In this document: positions 1 to 7,742 of the stretch, one piece after another
Layout: each line of letters starts with the position of its first letter
Position numbering within the stretch: the first letter of the stretch is position 1
Assembly: GCA_038234235.1 (NCBI GenBank)
Contig: JBBSUQ010000035.1
Coordinates: 1 to 22,807, forward strand
Direction: 5' to 3'
Source: JBBSUQ01 sp038234235
GTDB taxonomy: Bacteria > Bacteroidota > Bacteroidia > Flavobacteriales_D > Crocinitomicaceae
Length of the DNA stretch: 22,807 bases
Made by a program: the position numbers and the translations under genes
Notes under the pieces: generated by a model
Told to the model about the DNA's origin: nothing
Databases searched by the model: none
The model's input: the letters and a program-made list of their open reading frames with translations, nothing else

Positions 1-14
1 ATCGTTTTTAATAA

Positions 15-2204
15 TTAATTAGCCATTTCGCTCATAAATTTAATGCGCATCAACCTTAATTCTTCTTCAGAATAATCTCCGTCAAATTCATGATAGGCTG
101 CGGTTAAATCATCTGTCTCGGCTTCCTTGAAATAATCAAAAATCTCTTCTTGAATATCGCTGTCTATTAAATCATCTATGTAATAATTGATGTTTACACG
201 TGTGCCCGAAGCCACAATCGCTTCAATTTCATCTATTACTTCATCCATAGATTTGCCTTGACTTCTACCAATATCTTCCAAAGGTAATTTTCTGTCAATA
301 TTTTGTATTAATTGCACTTTCATCCCTGATTTATTCACCAAAGATTTTACTACTAAATCTTGCGGACGATCAATTTCATTGTCTTCAACATAATTGCTAA
401 TCAATTCAACAAATGGTTTACCGTAGCGCACAGCTTTTCCTTGACCAACTCCTTGAATATTTTGCATTTCTTCCAAGGTAATTGGATATTGAAAACACAT
501 ATCTTTCAATGATGGCTCTTGGAAAATAACGAAAGGTGGTACCTTCTTTTGTTTGGAAATCGTCTTTCTCAAATCGACCAACATCTGATATAAAATGTCG
601 TCAAATGCACCTTTTCCTCCTGAAGAAATTATTCCATCATCATCATCATCGCCAGTAAAATCATTTTCTTTGATAAGTATAAAAGAAGTTGGTTTAACTA
701 TAAATTTCCTGCCATCTTCGGTAAGTTTTATGATGCCGTAAGATTCAATGTCTTTGTACAATAAACCAGAAACCAATCCTTGACGAATAACTGCATTCCA
801 AAAATTTTCGTCCTTTTCTTTTCCTTTGCCAAAACCAACAAGATTTTGCTGATTGTACGTTTTAATATCAGAAGTAACATTCCCAGCAATGTAAGAACAA
901 AGATGTCTTGCTTTTTGCATTTCATTAAGTTCTGCAACAGTCGTAAGTAACAAGTGCATGTAATCTTGGCCTTCTATTTTATCTCTTGGATGTTTGCAAT
1001 TATCACACATTTCGTTGCATCCTGTTTCATCAAAATATTCACCAAAATAATGTAAGATAAATTTCCTGCGACAAACTGAAGTTTCAGAATATGCAACCAT
1101 TTCATTCAGCAATTGTTTACCTATTTCTTGTTCAGAAACCGGTTTTCCTTGTAAGAATTTCTCGAGTTTTTCAATGTCTTTGTAGCTGTAAAAAGAAATA
1201 CATTCACCTTCGCCGCCATCTCTTCCTGCCCTACCAGTTTCTTGATAATAACTTTCTAAAGATTTCGGAATATCATGGTGTATTACAAATCTAACATCTG
1301 GCTTGTCAATTCCCATCCCGAATGCAATAGTTGCAACAATTACCTCAGCATCTTCCATCAAAAACATGTCTTGGTGTCTGCCTCGAGTTGTGGCATCTAG
1401 TCCGGCGTGGTAGGGCAATGCATTTATTCCGTTAACCTGTAAAAGCTCTGCAAGTTCTTCAACTTTTTTACGACTCAAACAATATATAATTCCACTTTTA
1501 CCTTCTTGGGTACGTATGTATCTAATTATTTCTTTTTCAACATTCTTTTTTGGGCGAATGTCGTAGTATAAATTATCTCTGTTAAACGAAGATTGAAAAA
1601 CTGTAGCATCAAGCATGTTTAAGTTTTTCTGAATATCATGCTGAACTTTTGGTGTTGCGGTGGCAGTCAGCGCAATAATTGGCACATCAGAAATCTTTTC
1701 AAAAATTTCGCGTAATCTTCTGTATTCTGGTCTAAAATCATGACCCCATTCTGAAATACAATGTGCTTCATCTATTGCGAAGAAAGACACTTTTACACTT
1801 GTTAGGAAATCTATATTTTCTTGTTTTGTAAGAGATTCTGGTGCTACAAATAGCATTTTTGTTACTCCAGAAGTAATATCTGCTTTTACTCTATTGATAT
1901 CGGTTTTCGATAGAGAAGAATTTAAAAAGTGCGCTACAGATTCATTGTCACTCACATTTCTTATTGCATCCACCTGATTTTTCATCAGTGCAATAAGCGG
2001 TGAAACTATAACACCTGTTCCTGGCAAAATTAAAGCAGGCAATTGATAACACATAGATTTCCCTCCACCTGTTGGCATAATCACAAAAGTGTTATTTCCT
2101 GCCAACACGTTTTCTATGATCGCTTCCTGCTCTCCTTTAAAAGTATCAAAACCAAAAAATTTACGTAGTGCTGCTTTTAAATCTTCCTTTACAATTGCCT
2201 CCAT
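15..2204 (-). CDS. recQ: ATP-dependent DNA helicase RecQ
   Basis: A 3'-5' superfamily 2 DNA helicase of 729 aa, acting in recombination and replication-fork repair in the cytoplasm. The helicase core shows Walker A MPTGGGKS (43-50), the DEAH box (145-148), TATAT around 180-184 and motif VI QETGRAGRDG (321-330). A zinc-binding RecQ-C-terminal region follows, with Cys378, Cys396, Cys400 and Cys403. An HRDC-like domain lies near 535-605 and a helix-turn-helix-like tail near 615-690, the long layout usual in Bacteroidetes. A run of aspartates (about 519-523) sits in the linker before HRDC. The ATG at 2204 gives the expected N-terminus, running straight into the FFGFDTFKGEQ helix. The gene is divergent from tatC across about 240 bp. 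The identification is firm; only the start could shift slightly. Confidence 0.97.
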   Translation of the reverse strand: MEAIVKEDLKAALRKFFGFDTFKGEQEAIIENVLAGNNTFVIMPTGGGKSMCYQLPALILPGTGVIVSPLIALMKNQVDAIRNVSDNESVAHFLNSSLSKTDINRVKADITSGVTKMLFVAPESLTKQENIDFLTSVKVSFFAIDEAHCISEWGHDFRPEYRRLREIFEKISDVPIIALTATATPKVQHDIQKNLNMLDATVFQSSFNRDNLYYDIRPKKNVEKEIIRYIRTQEGKSGIIYCLSRKKVEELAELLQVNGINALPYHAGLDATTRGRHQDMFLMEDAEVIVATIAFGMGIDKPDVRFVIHHDIPKSLESYYQETGRAGRDGGEGECISFYSYKDIEKLEKFLQGKPVSEQEIGKQLLNEMVAYSETSVCRRKFILHYFGEYFDETGCNEMCDNCKHPRDKIEGQDYMHLLLTTVAELNEMQKARHLCSYIAGNVTSDIKTYNQQNLVGFGKGKEKDENFWNAVIRQGLVSGLLYKDIESYGIIKLTEDGRKFIVKPTSFILIKENDFTGDDDDDGIISSGGKGAFDDILYQMLVDLRKTISKQKKVPPFVIFQEPSLKDMCFQYPITLEEMQNIQGVGQGKAVRYGKPFVELISNYVEDNEIDRPQDLVVKSLVNKSGMKVQLIQNIDRKLPLEDIGRSQGKSMDEVIDEIEAIVASGTRVNINYYIDDLIDSDIQEEIFDYFKEAETDDLTAAYHEFDGDYSEEELRLMRIKFMSEMAN

Positions 2205-2441
2205 TGTGCTAAATATGTCTTAGATAAAATCTGAGTTATAAAAAATATTGAAAACGAAGATAGTCATTTTTGTAGTTTAAAACTATATAAATTTAATATT
2301 AAGTAAAAAAGAGTTTTTATTAGAAATTACAGTCATAAACAGAATTTCTTTTCGTTTATAAAAAATTTTAAACAATCCCAAAACTCTTTCCGAAAATAAA
2401 ATCATCCTTTTAAACTCCTTTGTTTATTTTTGCATCAGAAA
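2205..2441. other. intergenic region between divergent recQ and tatC
   Basis: About 237 bp, very AT-rich, with no convincing ORF or RNA. It must hold the promoters for both genes. On the plus strand the only good element is the -7 motif directly before tatC (listed separately). On the minus strand a CATATTTA-like sequence lies 5 nt before the recQ ATG, which is only a weak match to the -7 consensus. Confidence 0.6.
2425..2432 (+). promoter_or_regulatory. Bacteroidetes -7 promoter element before tatC
   Basis: TATTTTTG matches the TAnnTTTG consensus fully. It ends 9 nt before the tatC ATG at 2442, so the transcript should start within a few bases of the start codon. I found no clear TTTG at the -33 position. 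Confidence 0.55.
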
Positions 2442-3245
2442 ATGAGTGAAACCAACGTAGAAAAAAACGTAGAAAAAGAAATGTCTTTTCTTGACCATTT
2501 GGAAGAGTTAAGATGGAGACTGGTGAAAGCGGCAATAGCAATACTTGTCGTATCAATTGTACTTTGGTTTTATCAGTCTTGGATTATGGATAATCTCTTT
2601 TTATCTATGAAAGATAAAAGCTTCATTTCCTTTAGATTGCTCTGCGAATATTTTGGTCTTTGTTTCCCAGATATAAAATTCGATATGCAAAGTACAACCA
2701 TGTCGGGTCAGTTTTCTTTTGCGTTAATGATGAGTTTTGTTGGCGGCTTTGTTTTGACATTCCCTTATGTTTTTTATCAACTTTGGGCATTTGTAAAACC
2801 TGGACTTAAACAGAATGAAAAATCAGTGGCCAACGGAATTGTCTTTTTTGTAAGTCTGCTTTTTGCTATTGGTATAGCATTCGGTTATTTTGTAATTGCA
2901 CCACTCTGTGTACAGTTTTTTGGGGGTTACCAAATATCTAAACAAATAGGCAATGATTTTACGGTTAATTCATTTATGAGCACAGTGCTTTCAACAATAT
3001 TCTATACGGGACTTTTATTTTTATTACCCATAGTATCTTATTTGCTAACAAAAATTGGAATAATTACTCCTTCATTTCTTAGAAAATATAGAAAACATGC
3101 AATTGTAGGAGTATTAATTTTAGCCGCAATTATAACACCTCCAGATCTTATAAGTCAGGTTATAGTGGCTATTCCCATAACACTTCTTTATGAAATTGGC
3201 ATATTGGCATCTGTAGTAGTTTACAAAAAAAGCCTAAAAGCCTGA
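2442..3245 (+). CDS. tatC: Sec-independent protein translocase TatC
   Basis: Inner-membrane receptor subunit of the twin-arginine pathway, which exports folded proteins. The 267-aa protein has the TatC hallmark FLDHLEELRWRL just before the first membrane helix, several hydrophobic segments consistent with six helices, and the conserved PGLKQNEK segment at the start of the third. The length fits the family. I chose the ATG at 2442. An in-frame TTG at 2430 would add four residues, but it lies inside the TAnnTTTG promoter element. No tatA/tatB gene is visible in the window. The DUF5686 gene follows after about 46 bp on the same strand, so co-transcription is possible. Confidence 0.96.
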   Translation: MSETNVEKNVEKEMSFLDHLEELRWRLVKAAIAILVVSIVLWFYQSWIMDNLFLSMKDKSFISFRLLCEYFGLCFPDIKFDMQSTTMSGQFSFALMMSFVGGFVLTFPYVFYQLWAFVKPGLKQNEKSVANGIVFFVSLLFAIGIAFGYFVIAPLCVQFFGGYQISKQIGNDFTVNSFMSTVLSTIFYTGLLFLLPIVSYLLTKIGIITPSFLRKYRKHAIVGVLILAAIITPPDLISQVIVAIPITLLYEIGILASVVVYKKSLKA

Positions 3246-3291
3246 TGTTTATTTCCATTTCTAAATTATCTTATTTAGCTTTACGCAAGTT

Positions 3292-5748
3292 ATGAAAATC
3301 CTGCTATTCTTTTTCTCTATTATTTGTTGCATTTCAATACATGCCCAACAGACAAAAGTATATGGCTTTGTTCGGGATTCTATAACAGGAGAAGGTTTAC
3401 CATTTGTAGCAATTAATTTCGTGGATTCTAAAATAGGGACGTTATCAAATGATTCTGGTTATTATGAAATTTCGACATACTATGCTACAGATTCTCTAAG
3501 ATTTTCTGCATCGGGTTATGTTATAAAATATTCCAAAGTGAAATTAGAAACTTCTCAAAACATTGATATTAGTTTAGGTATTTTAATGACAGAAGTAGGT
3601 GAAGTTACAGTGAAACCTCCTGATGAATACCCTTCTACTACTCTACATAAGAAAATGGTGAAATTTAAACCAGTAAATGACAGAGAAAAACTAGACTCCT
3701 ACGATTATGAAGTTTACAATAAAATACAATTTGACCTTAATAATATAGGTGAGGATTTTGAACAACGAGGAATTGTAAAAAAACTAGATTTTGTTCTAGA
3801 TTATCTTGATTCTACAGAAAACGGAACTACTTATTTGCCTTTAATTTTAAGTGAAACTTTATCAGATTATCATTTTCAAAAAAATCCAAGTAAAAAGAAA
3901 GAGGTAATAAAGGCTTCAAGGCTTTCAGGTATAGAAAATTTTCAGCTTGGCCAGTTACTTGGGGATATGTATTTAGATGTGAATATTTACGATAATTACA
4001 TCGATCTATTCAATTTGGCATTTATTAGTCCGGCAGCGGATAATGCTAGATCTTTTTATAAATTCTATTTAGAAGACTCTGCTTTTATTGACAACCAATG
4101 GTGTTACAAATTAAGATTTGCTCCTAAACGTACAGGAGACCTTACTTTGGTAGGAGAAATGTGGATCCACGATACCACTTATGCCATTAAACTTGTAAAA
4201 GCGAACATTTCTGAAAACGCCAATATAAATTACGTTCAAGATATTTATTTCGAACACAAATTTGACATGGTGCAACCTGAAGTTTGGATGTTAACTGAAG
4301 AACGAATGATTGCAGATGTAAAACTTACCGAAAAATCTCAATTATATGGATTCTACGGTCGCAAATTTTCATCTCGCAAGTATTTTAAAATCAATGAAGA
4401 TCATCCTAATGAATTTTATAAAGCAAACGAAAATGTAGTTATACTACCTGATGCAAAGGAGAAAACAGACGAATGGTGGGCAGAACACAGACACAAACCA
4501 CTTTCAGCTACAGAAAATGGTATAAATCAAATGGTAGACTCCTTAAACAATTCTGCCTATTTCAAACGATTAAAAAAACTTACCTATTTTTTATCTACTG
4601 GGTATGTTTGGTTAGGAAAAATAGAAATAGGTAATATTTATAATTTAGCGAGTTACAATCCTGTTGAACATTTTAGAACTGGTTTGGCTCTTAGAACAAG
4701 CAATGATTTTTCAAAACGCATTGAACTCTCAGCTAATGGTGCATATGGTTTTTTTGACCAAAGATTTAAATATGGTGGTTCTGTTCGCTACAATGTTACT
4801 CCAAAAAAACGCGGAATGCTCACCGCATTTTACAACTATGACATTGAGCAAATTGGCAGGTCGGCAACTGCAGCTCAGGTAGGCTCAACCTTTGGAAATG
4901 TCTTTAGAACTGGCCCATTAGATAAATTGACATTTGTGGAAAAAATCGGTATAAATTTTGAAAAAGATTTGAAAAAAGACTTTATTGTTTATACGGGTAT
5001 TGAGTGGAAAGAATATAAGGCATTAGGTAGAGCAAACTACATAAGAAAAAACAATGATGGTTCTTTCGATACCATTGGCACAATTCAAACAACAGAAATT
5101 ACAACTAGATTTAGATGGACAAAAGATGAAGAATTTATTTCCGGTGCGTTTGACAGAGTAAGCACAGGTTCAAAATATCCAATATTCGCCATTCAAGGAA
5201 TTTTTGCATTCAAAGATTTGTTGGGAGCAGATTATACTTATCAGAAAGTTGAAGCAACCATTGACCATTCGAGAAACGTTGGTTTTTTAGGCAGAATAAG
5301 ATATGGAGTAAATGGCGGATACGTTTTCGGTGCAGCAGCTTATCCATTTTTAAAGGTTCATGAAGGAAATCAATCTTATTGGTTGCTCACAAGTACATTT
5401 AATAAATTAGATTTTTTCGAGTTTATTTCAGATAAGTATGTCGGCGGATATGCCGAACAACATTTTCAAGGATTCTTTTTAGATAGAATTCCACTTATTA
5501 AAAAATTGAAATGGAGAGAAGTTGTAGGTGTAAGGTCTGTTATTGGTGAAATTACGCAGCAACATCTTTCTCAAATGCTTTTGCCAGTTGATACGAAAAG
5601 ATTTAATGGCATTCCATATACGGAGGTTAATTTTGGAATTGAAAACATATTTAAAGTTGGAAGGGTAGATTTGGTTTGGAGACTAACACATCTGCTTCCA
5701 GGAGATAACCCATTTGGAATTAGAGCACGTTGGGCATTTATATTTTAG
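3292..5748 (+). CDS. DUF5686 outer-membrane protein with carboxypeptidase-regulatory-like domain
   Basis: A large (818 aa) exported protein of the DUF5686 family, which is restricted mainly to Bacteroidetes. Residues 1-18 form a signal peptide ending near HA|QQ. Residues about 20-105 form a CarboxypepD_reg-like beta-sandwich (GFVRDSITGEGLPFVAI and NDSGYYEI are typical). The remainder is rich in alternating aromatic/hydrophobic strands and ends in WAFIF with a terminal aromatic residue, which suggests an outer-membrane beta-barrel. The molecular function is not established. It lies between tatC and lptB, and its stop is only 4 bp before the proposed lptB start, consistent with an envelope-related operon. 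A TAGCTTTA sequence 8 nt before the ATG resembles a degenerate -7 element. Confidence 0.9.
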   Translation: MKILLFFFSIICCISIHAQQTKVYGFVRDSITGEGLPFVAINFVDSKIGTLSNDSGYYEISTYYATDSLRFSASGYVIKYSKVKLETSQNIDISLGILMTEVGEVTVKPPDEYPSTTLHKKMVKFKPVNDREKLDSYDYEVYNKIQFDLNNIGEDFEQRGIVKKLDFVLDYLDSTENGTTYLPLILSETLSDYHFQKNPSKKKEVIKASRLSGIENFQLGQLLGDMYLDVNIYDNYIDLFNLAFISPAADNARSFYKFYLEDSAFIDNQWCYKLRFAPKRTGDLTLVGEMWIHDTTYAIKLVKANISENANINYVQDIYFEHKFDMVQPEVWMLTEERMIADVKLTEKSQLYGFYGRKFSSRKYFKINEDHPNEFYKANENVVILPDAKEKTDEWWAEHRHKPLSATENGINQMVDSLNNSAYFKRLKKLTYFLSTGYVWLGKIEIGNIYNLASYNPVEHFRTGLALRTSNDFSKRIELSANGAYGFFDQRFKYGGSVRYNVTPKKRGMLTAFYNYDIEQIGRSATAAQVGSTFGNVFRTGPLDKLTFVEKIGINFEKDLKKDFIVYTGIEWKEYKALGRANYIRKNNDGSFDTIGTIQTTEITTRFRWTKDEEFISGAFDRVSTGSKYPIFAIQGIFAFKDLLGADYTYQKVEATIDHSRNVGFLGRIRYGVNGGYVFGAAAYPFLKVHEGNQSYWLLTSTFNKLDFFEFISDKYVGGYAEQHFQGFFLDRIPLIKKLKWREVVGVRSVIGEITQQHLSQMLLPVDTKRFNGIPYTEVNFGIENIFKVGRVDLVWRLTHLLPGDNPFGIRARWAFIF

Positions 5749-5752
5749 AAAA

Positions 5753-6481
5753 TTGAAACTTTACACACAATTAATTAAAAAATCTTACAAAGGTCGAAAT
5801 GTTGTAAAAGGCGTTTCGGTTGAAGTCAATCAAGGTGAAATTGTTGGCTTATTAGGACCAAACGGTGCTGGTAAAACCACTTCATTTTACATGATTGTAG
5901 GATTAGTAAAGCCCGATTCTGGCACTGTACACTTAGATGGTATGAATATTACTGAATTACCAATGTATAAACGTTCGCAGCTCGGTATAGGTTATTTGCC
6001 TCAAGAAGTTTCAGTATTTAGAAAATTAAGTGTAGAAGACAACATAATGGCGATTTTAGAAATGACAGATCTTAAAAAGCCCGAAAGAGAGGCTCGATTA
6101 GAAAAGCTTTTGGAGGAATTTAGCCTAACACATGTCCGCAAAAATTTGGGTAATAGATTATCTGGAGGTGAAAAGAGAAGAACAGAGATTGCAAGAGCAT
6201 TGGCAACCGATCCTAAGTTTGTATTGTTAGATGAACCATTTGCAGGAGTTGATCCTATTGCCGTTGAAGATATTCAGAGCATAGTTTCTGAGTTAAAAAA
6301 GAGAAACATCGGGATTTTGATTACCGATCACAATGTTCAAGAGACATTATCTATAACAGATAGAGCTTATTTGCTTTTTGAAGGAGATATATTAAAATCA
6401 GGCACTGCAGAAGAACTGGCAGCAGATGAAAGGGTTAGAGCTGTTTATTTAGGTCAGAATTTTAAACTGCGCAAAAAATAA
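5753..6481 (+). CDS. lptB: Lipopolysaccharide export ABC transporter ATPase LptB (TTG start)
   Basis: Cytoplasmic ATPase that powers LptB2FGC, which extracts lipopolysaccharide from the inner membrane. Using the TTG at 5753 the protein is 242 aa and starts MKLYTQLIKKSYKGRNVVKG, which aligns with the usual LptB N-terminus. Visible motifs are Walker A GPNGAGKT (35-42), Q-loop Q84, signature LSGGE (136-140), Walker B LLDEP (158-162) and switch H193. The stretch TSFYMIVGLVKPDSG is diagnostic for LptB rather than other ABC ATPases. An in-frame ATG at 5714 would add 13 residues, but it lies inside the 3' end of the DUF5686 gene and the extra residues do not resemble LptB. The 4-bp gap to the upstream stop suggests translational coupling. 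Confidence 0.94.
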   Translation: MKLYTQLIKKSYKGRNVVKGVSVEVNQGEIVGLLGPNGAGKTTSFYMIVGLVKPDSGTVHLDGMNITELPMYKRSQLGIGYLPQEVSVFRKLSVEDNIMAILEMTDLKKPEREARLEKLLEEFSLTHVRKNLGNRLSGGEKRRTEIARALATDPKFVLLDEPFAGVDPIAVEDIQSIVSELKKRNIGILITDHNVQETLSITDRAYLLFEGDILKSGTAEELAADERVRAVYLGQNFKLRKK

Positions 6482-6482
6482 T

Positions 6483-6513
6483 TTTGAAACTCTAACTTAA
6501 AGACGTAAATTTG
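6483..6513 (+). promoter_or_regulatory. Bacteroidetes-type promoter of the 6541 lipoprotein gene
   Basis: TTTG at 6483-6486 (-33), a 19-bp spacer, then TAAATTTG at 6506-6513 (-7). Both elements and the spacing match the known Bacteroidetes sigma factor consensus. Transcription should start near 6518-6520, giving a leader of about 20 nt that ends in the A-rich sequence before the ATG. Confidence 0.7.
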
Positions 6514-6540
6514 AATACTAATTTATAATTATTAACAAAA

Positions 6541-6993
6541 ATGAAAATTTCTAGAATATTACTACCTTTTGCATTATTAGTGATGTTTGCCTTTAGCGCA
6601 TGCAATAAGAAATGTAAGTTTGACAAACAAGATTCCAGTACAGGTGATATAGTACAAGATGTTATAATTTACCAACAAGACAACTTTGGAGGAATGAAAG
6701 TTATAATAAGAGGCAACAGTTCATTTGCAGACAGATTTCAGGTGAGTTTTGATGGGGGTGTAACTAAACAAAATATAGATTATAACACTTACAATCTTAT
6801 CAATTTTCCAACAACAACTAAGTGTGACGCAGTTTTCACAAGAGATGTAAAAAGAATAGATGCAGATTTATCGCTCAGATATAATATAACTTTTGAAGAT
6901 TGTGACAAATGCCAAAGCGATGTTACCTTAGATAATTTTGTATTGGTGCCTGCATTTCCTCAAACTTATACGGTAGAATATACTTTGAATTAA
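6541..6993 (+). CDS. Cys-containing lipoprotein of unknown function
   Basis: A 150-aa predicted lipoprotein that I cannot assign to a family. The N-terminus has a basic start, a hydrophobic core and a lipobox FSAC with the lipidated Cys at residue 21, so it should be anchored in the inner or outer membrane. The mature part has four further cysteines (Cys25, one in TTKCDAVF, and two in EDCDKC), possibly forming disulfides or a metal site. It ends in short beta-rich segments (FVLVPAFPQTYTVEYTLN). It has its own good promoter just upstream and a strong terminator about 85 bp downstream, so it is probably monocistronic. Confidence 0.8.
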   Translation: MKISRILLPFALLVMFAFSACNKKCKFDKQDSSTGDIVQDVIIYQQDNFGGMKVIIRGNSSFADRFQVSFDGGVTKQNIDYNTYNLINFPTTTKCDAVFTRDVKRIDADLSLRYNITFEDCDKCQSDVTLDNFVLVPAFPQTYTVEYTLN

Positions 6994-7077
6994 GATTTTA
7001 TTCTGGTTTTTAAAAAATAGCAAATTAAAGTTTCTTGAAATTTTTTATTTCTTTTATGAAATATTGGTCAAATAAAA

Positions 7078-7108
7078 AAGGTCATCTGAAAAGATGACCT
7101 TGATTTTT
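7078..7108. terminator. bidirectional intrinsic terminator
   Basis: A perfect 10-bp stem, AAGGTCATCT (7078-7087) paired with AGATGACCTT (7092-7101), closed by a GAAA tetraloop. It is followed by GATTTTTT on the plus strand and preceded by an A run that becomes a T run on the minus strand. It lies between the 3' ends of the 6541 gene (+) and the 7124 gene (-) and should stop transcription from both sides. Confidence 0.85.
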
Positions 7109-7123
7109 TAATGTACTTTGATA

Positions 7124-7267
7124 TTATTTTGATGCCAAATCAGTATTTTGCACATTGTTATCTACATTAGAATATGCATCACAATGTCCTCCTTTAGATC
7201 CTCCGCAAGAGGCTACCGATAACGTTACAGTCATAATAAGTACTGTCAAGGTCAAAAATTTCTTCAT
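7124..7267 (-). CDS. small lipoprotein, twin A (47 aa)
   Basis: A 47-codon ORF whose product begins MKKFLTLTVLIMTV and has lipobox SVASC with the lipid-attachment Cys at residue 21. The mature peptide is only 27 residues and contains a second Cys in GGHCDAYSN and a C-terminal DLASK. A second gene at 7472-7606 encodes a paralogue with the same CDAY(S/T)N ... N ... DLAS core. Both are preceded by near-identical promoter blocks, and this gene ends at a strong terminator, which together support it as a real gene despite its size. Such tiny CDAY-type lipoproteins seem familiar from Bacteroidetes, but I know of no function. Confidence 0.75.
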   Translation of the reverse strand: MKKFLTLTVLIMTVTLSVASCGGSKGGHCDAYSNVDNNVQNTDLASK

Positions 7268-7471
7268 AATAGTTTATTTTAATAGTTTATTCGTTTGTTT
7301 GCTTTAATTTCCTTTCTTCCGTTAGCAAATATAGTTTAAAGAGTTTGATTTTACTAATTTAATTATTCACAATTTTTGAAAATTTTTCTATAAAATGTCT
7401 TTTTGCTTAAATAAATACGTAGAATGCTACTTTTTAGATTTATCCGATGCTTTATTGCTCTTAATTAGTTA
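7268..7471. other. spacer between the two small lipoprotein genes
   Basis: About 200 bp of AT-rich DNA. It contains the leader and promoter of twin A (up to about 7360) and otherwise nothing I can identify. No hairpin with a T run was evident behind twin B, so read-through from twin B into twin A is possible. Confidence 0.4.
7325..7360 (-). promoter_or_regulatory. promoter block of small lipoprotein twin A
   Basis: Read on the minus strand, a perfect -7 element TATATTTG (7326-7333) is preceded by a block (7341-7360) that matches 7671-7690, upstream of the twin gene, at 19 of 20 positions. TTAGTA, rather than TTTG, sits around the -33 position in both copies. The predicted leader is about 55 nt. 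Confidence 0.6.
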
Positions 7472-7606
7472 TTATGACGCTAAATCGCCATTTTCTGTGT
7501 TCTGTTCTATATTTGTATAAGCGTCACAAGGCACTTTTCTACTACAAGAAGCCAGCAAAATTAAAAAGGTTAATACTAGTACTGTAATGTTCAAATAAAT
7601 TTTCAT
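7472..7606 (-). CDS. small lipoprotein, twin B (44 aa)
   Basis: A 44-codon ORF beginning MKIYLNITVLVLTFLILL, with lipobox LLASC and the lipid-attachment Cys at residue 21, the same position as in twin A. The mature peptide of about 24 residues has CDAYTNIEQNTENGDLAS at the end, collinear with CDAYSNVDNNVQNTDLASK in twin A. This marks a tandem duplication that diverged while keeping Cys, Asp-Ala-Tyr-x-Asn and Asp-Leu-Ala-Ser. It lies about 205 bp upstream of twin A on the same strand, with its own promoter copy, and is divergent from the Omp85-like gene. Function unknown. Confidence 0.72.
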   Translation of the reverse strand: MKIYLNITVLVLTFLILLASCSRKVPCDAYTNIEQNTENGDLAS

Positions 7607-7656
7607 ATTTCCATTTTTGATTTGTTTGTTTTGACAATTATTCTTTCAACAGAAAA

Positions 7657-7690
7657 CAAATATTTATAGAGAGATTGATTTTACTAATTT
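7657..7690 (-). promoter_or_regulatory. promoter block of small lipoprotein twin B
   Basis: Read on the minus strand, the -7-like element AATATTTG (7657-7664, one mismatch to TAnnTTTG) is preceded by the duplicated block at 7671-7690 that also lies upstream of twin A. The distances between the block and the -7 element differ by about one base between the copies. Confidence 0.5.
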
Positions 7691-7725
7691 TATAACCTCA
7701 ATTATAAAACATTATGCATAAATCA

Positions 7726-7733
7726 AAGTTTTG
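7726..7733 (+). promoter_or_regulatory. possible -7 element before the Omp85-like gene
   Basis: AAGTTTTG differs from TAnnTTTG at one position and ends exactly 9 nt before the ATG at 7743, the same geometry as at tatC and the sprT-like gene. No -33 element is visible, so this is tentative. Confidence 0.35.
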
Positions 7734-7742
7734 CTTAAAGTA

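Noticed and set aside
630..655. CATCATCAT trinucleotide run as a possible functional microsatellite
   Set aside because: It encodes the aspartate run in the RecQ linker and is in frame; short acidic linkers like this are unremarkable.
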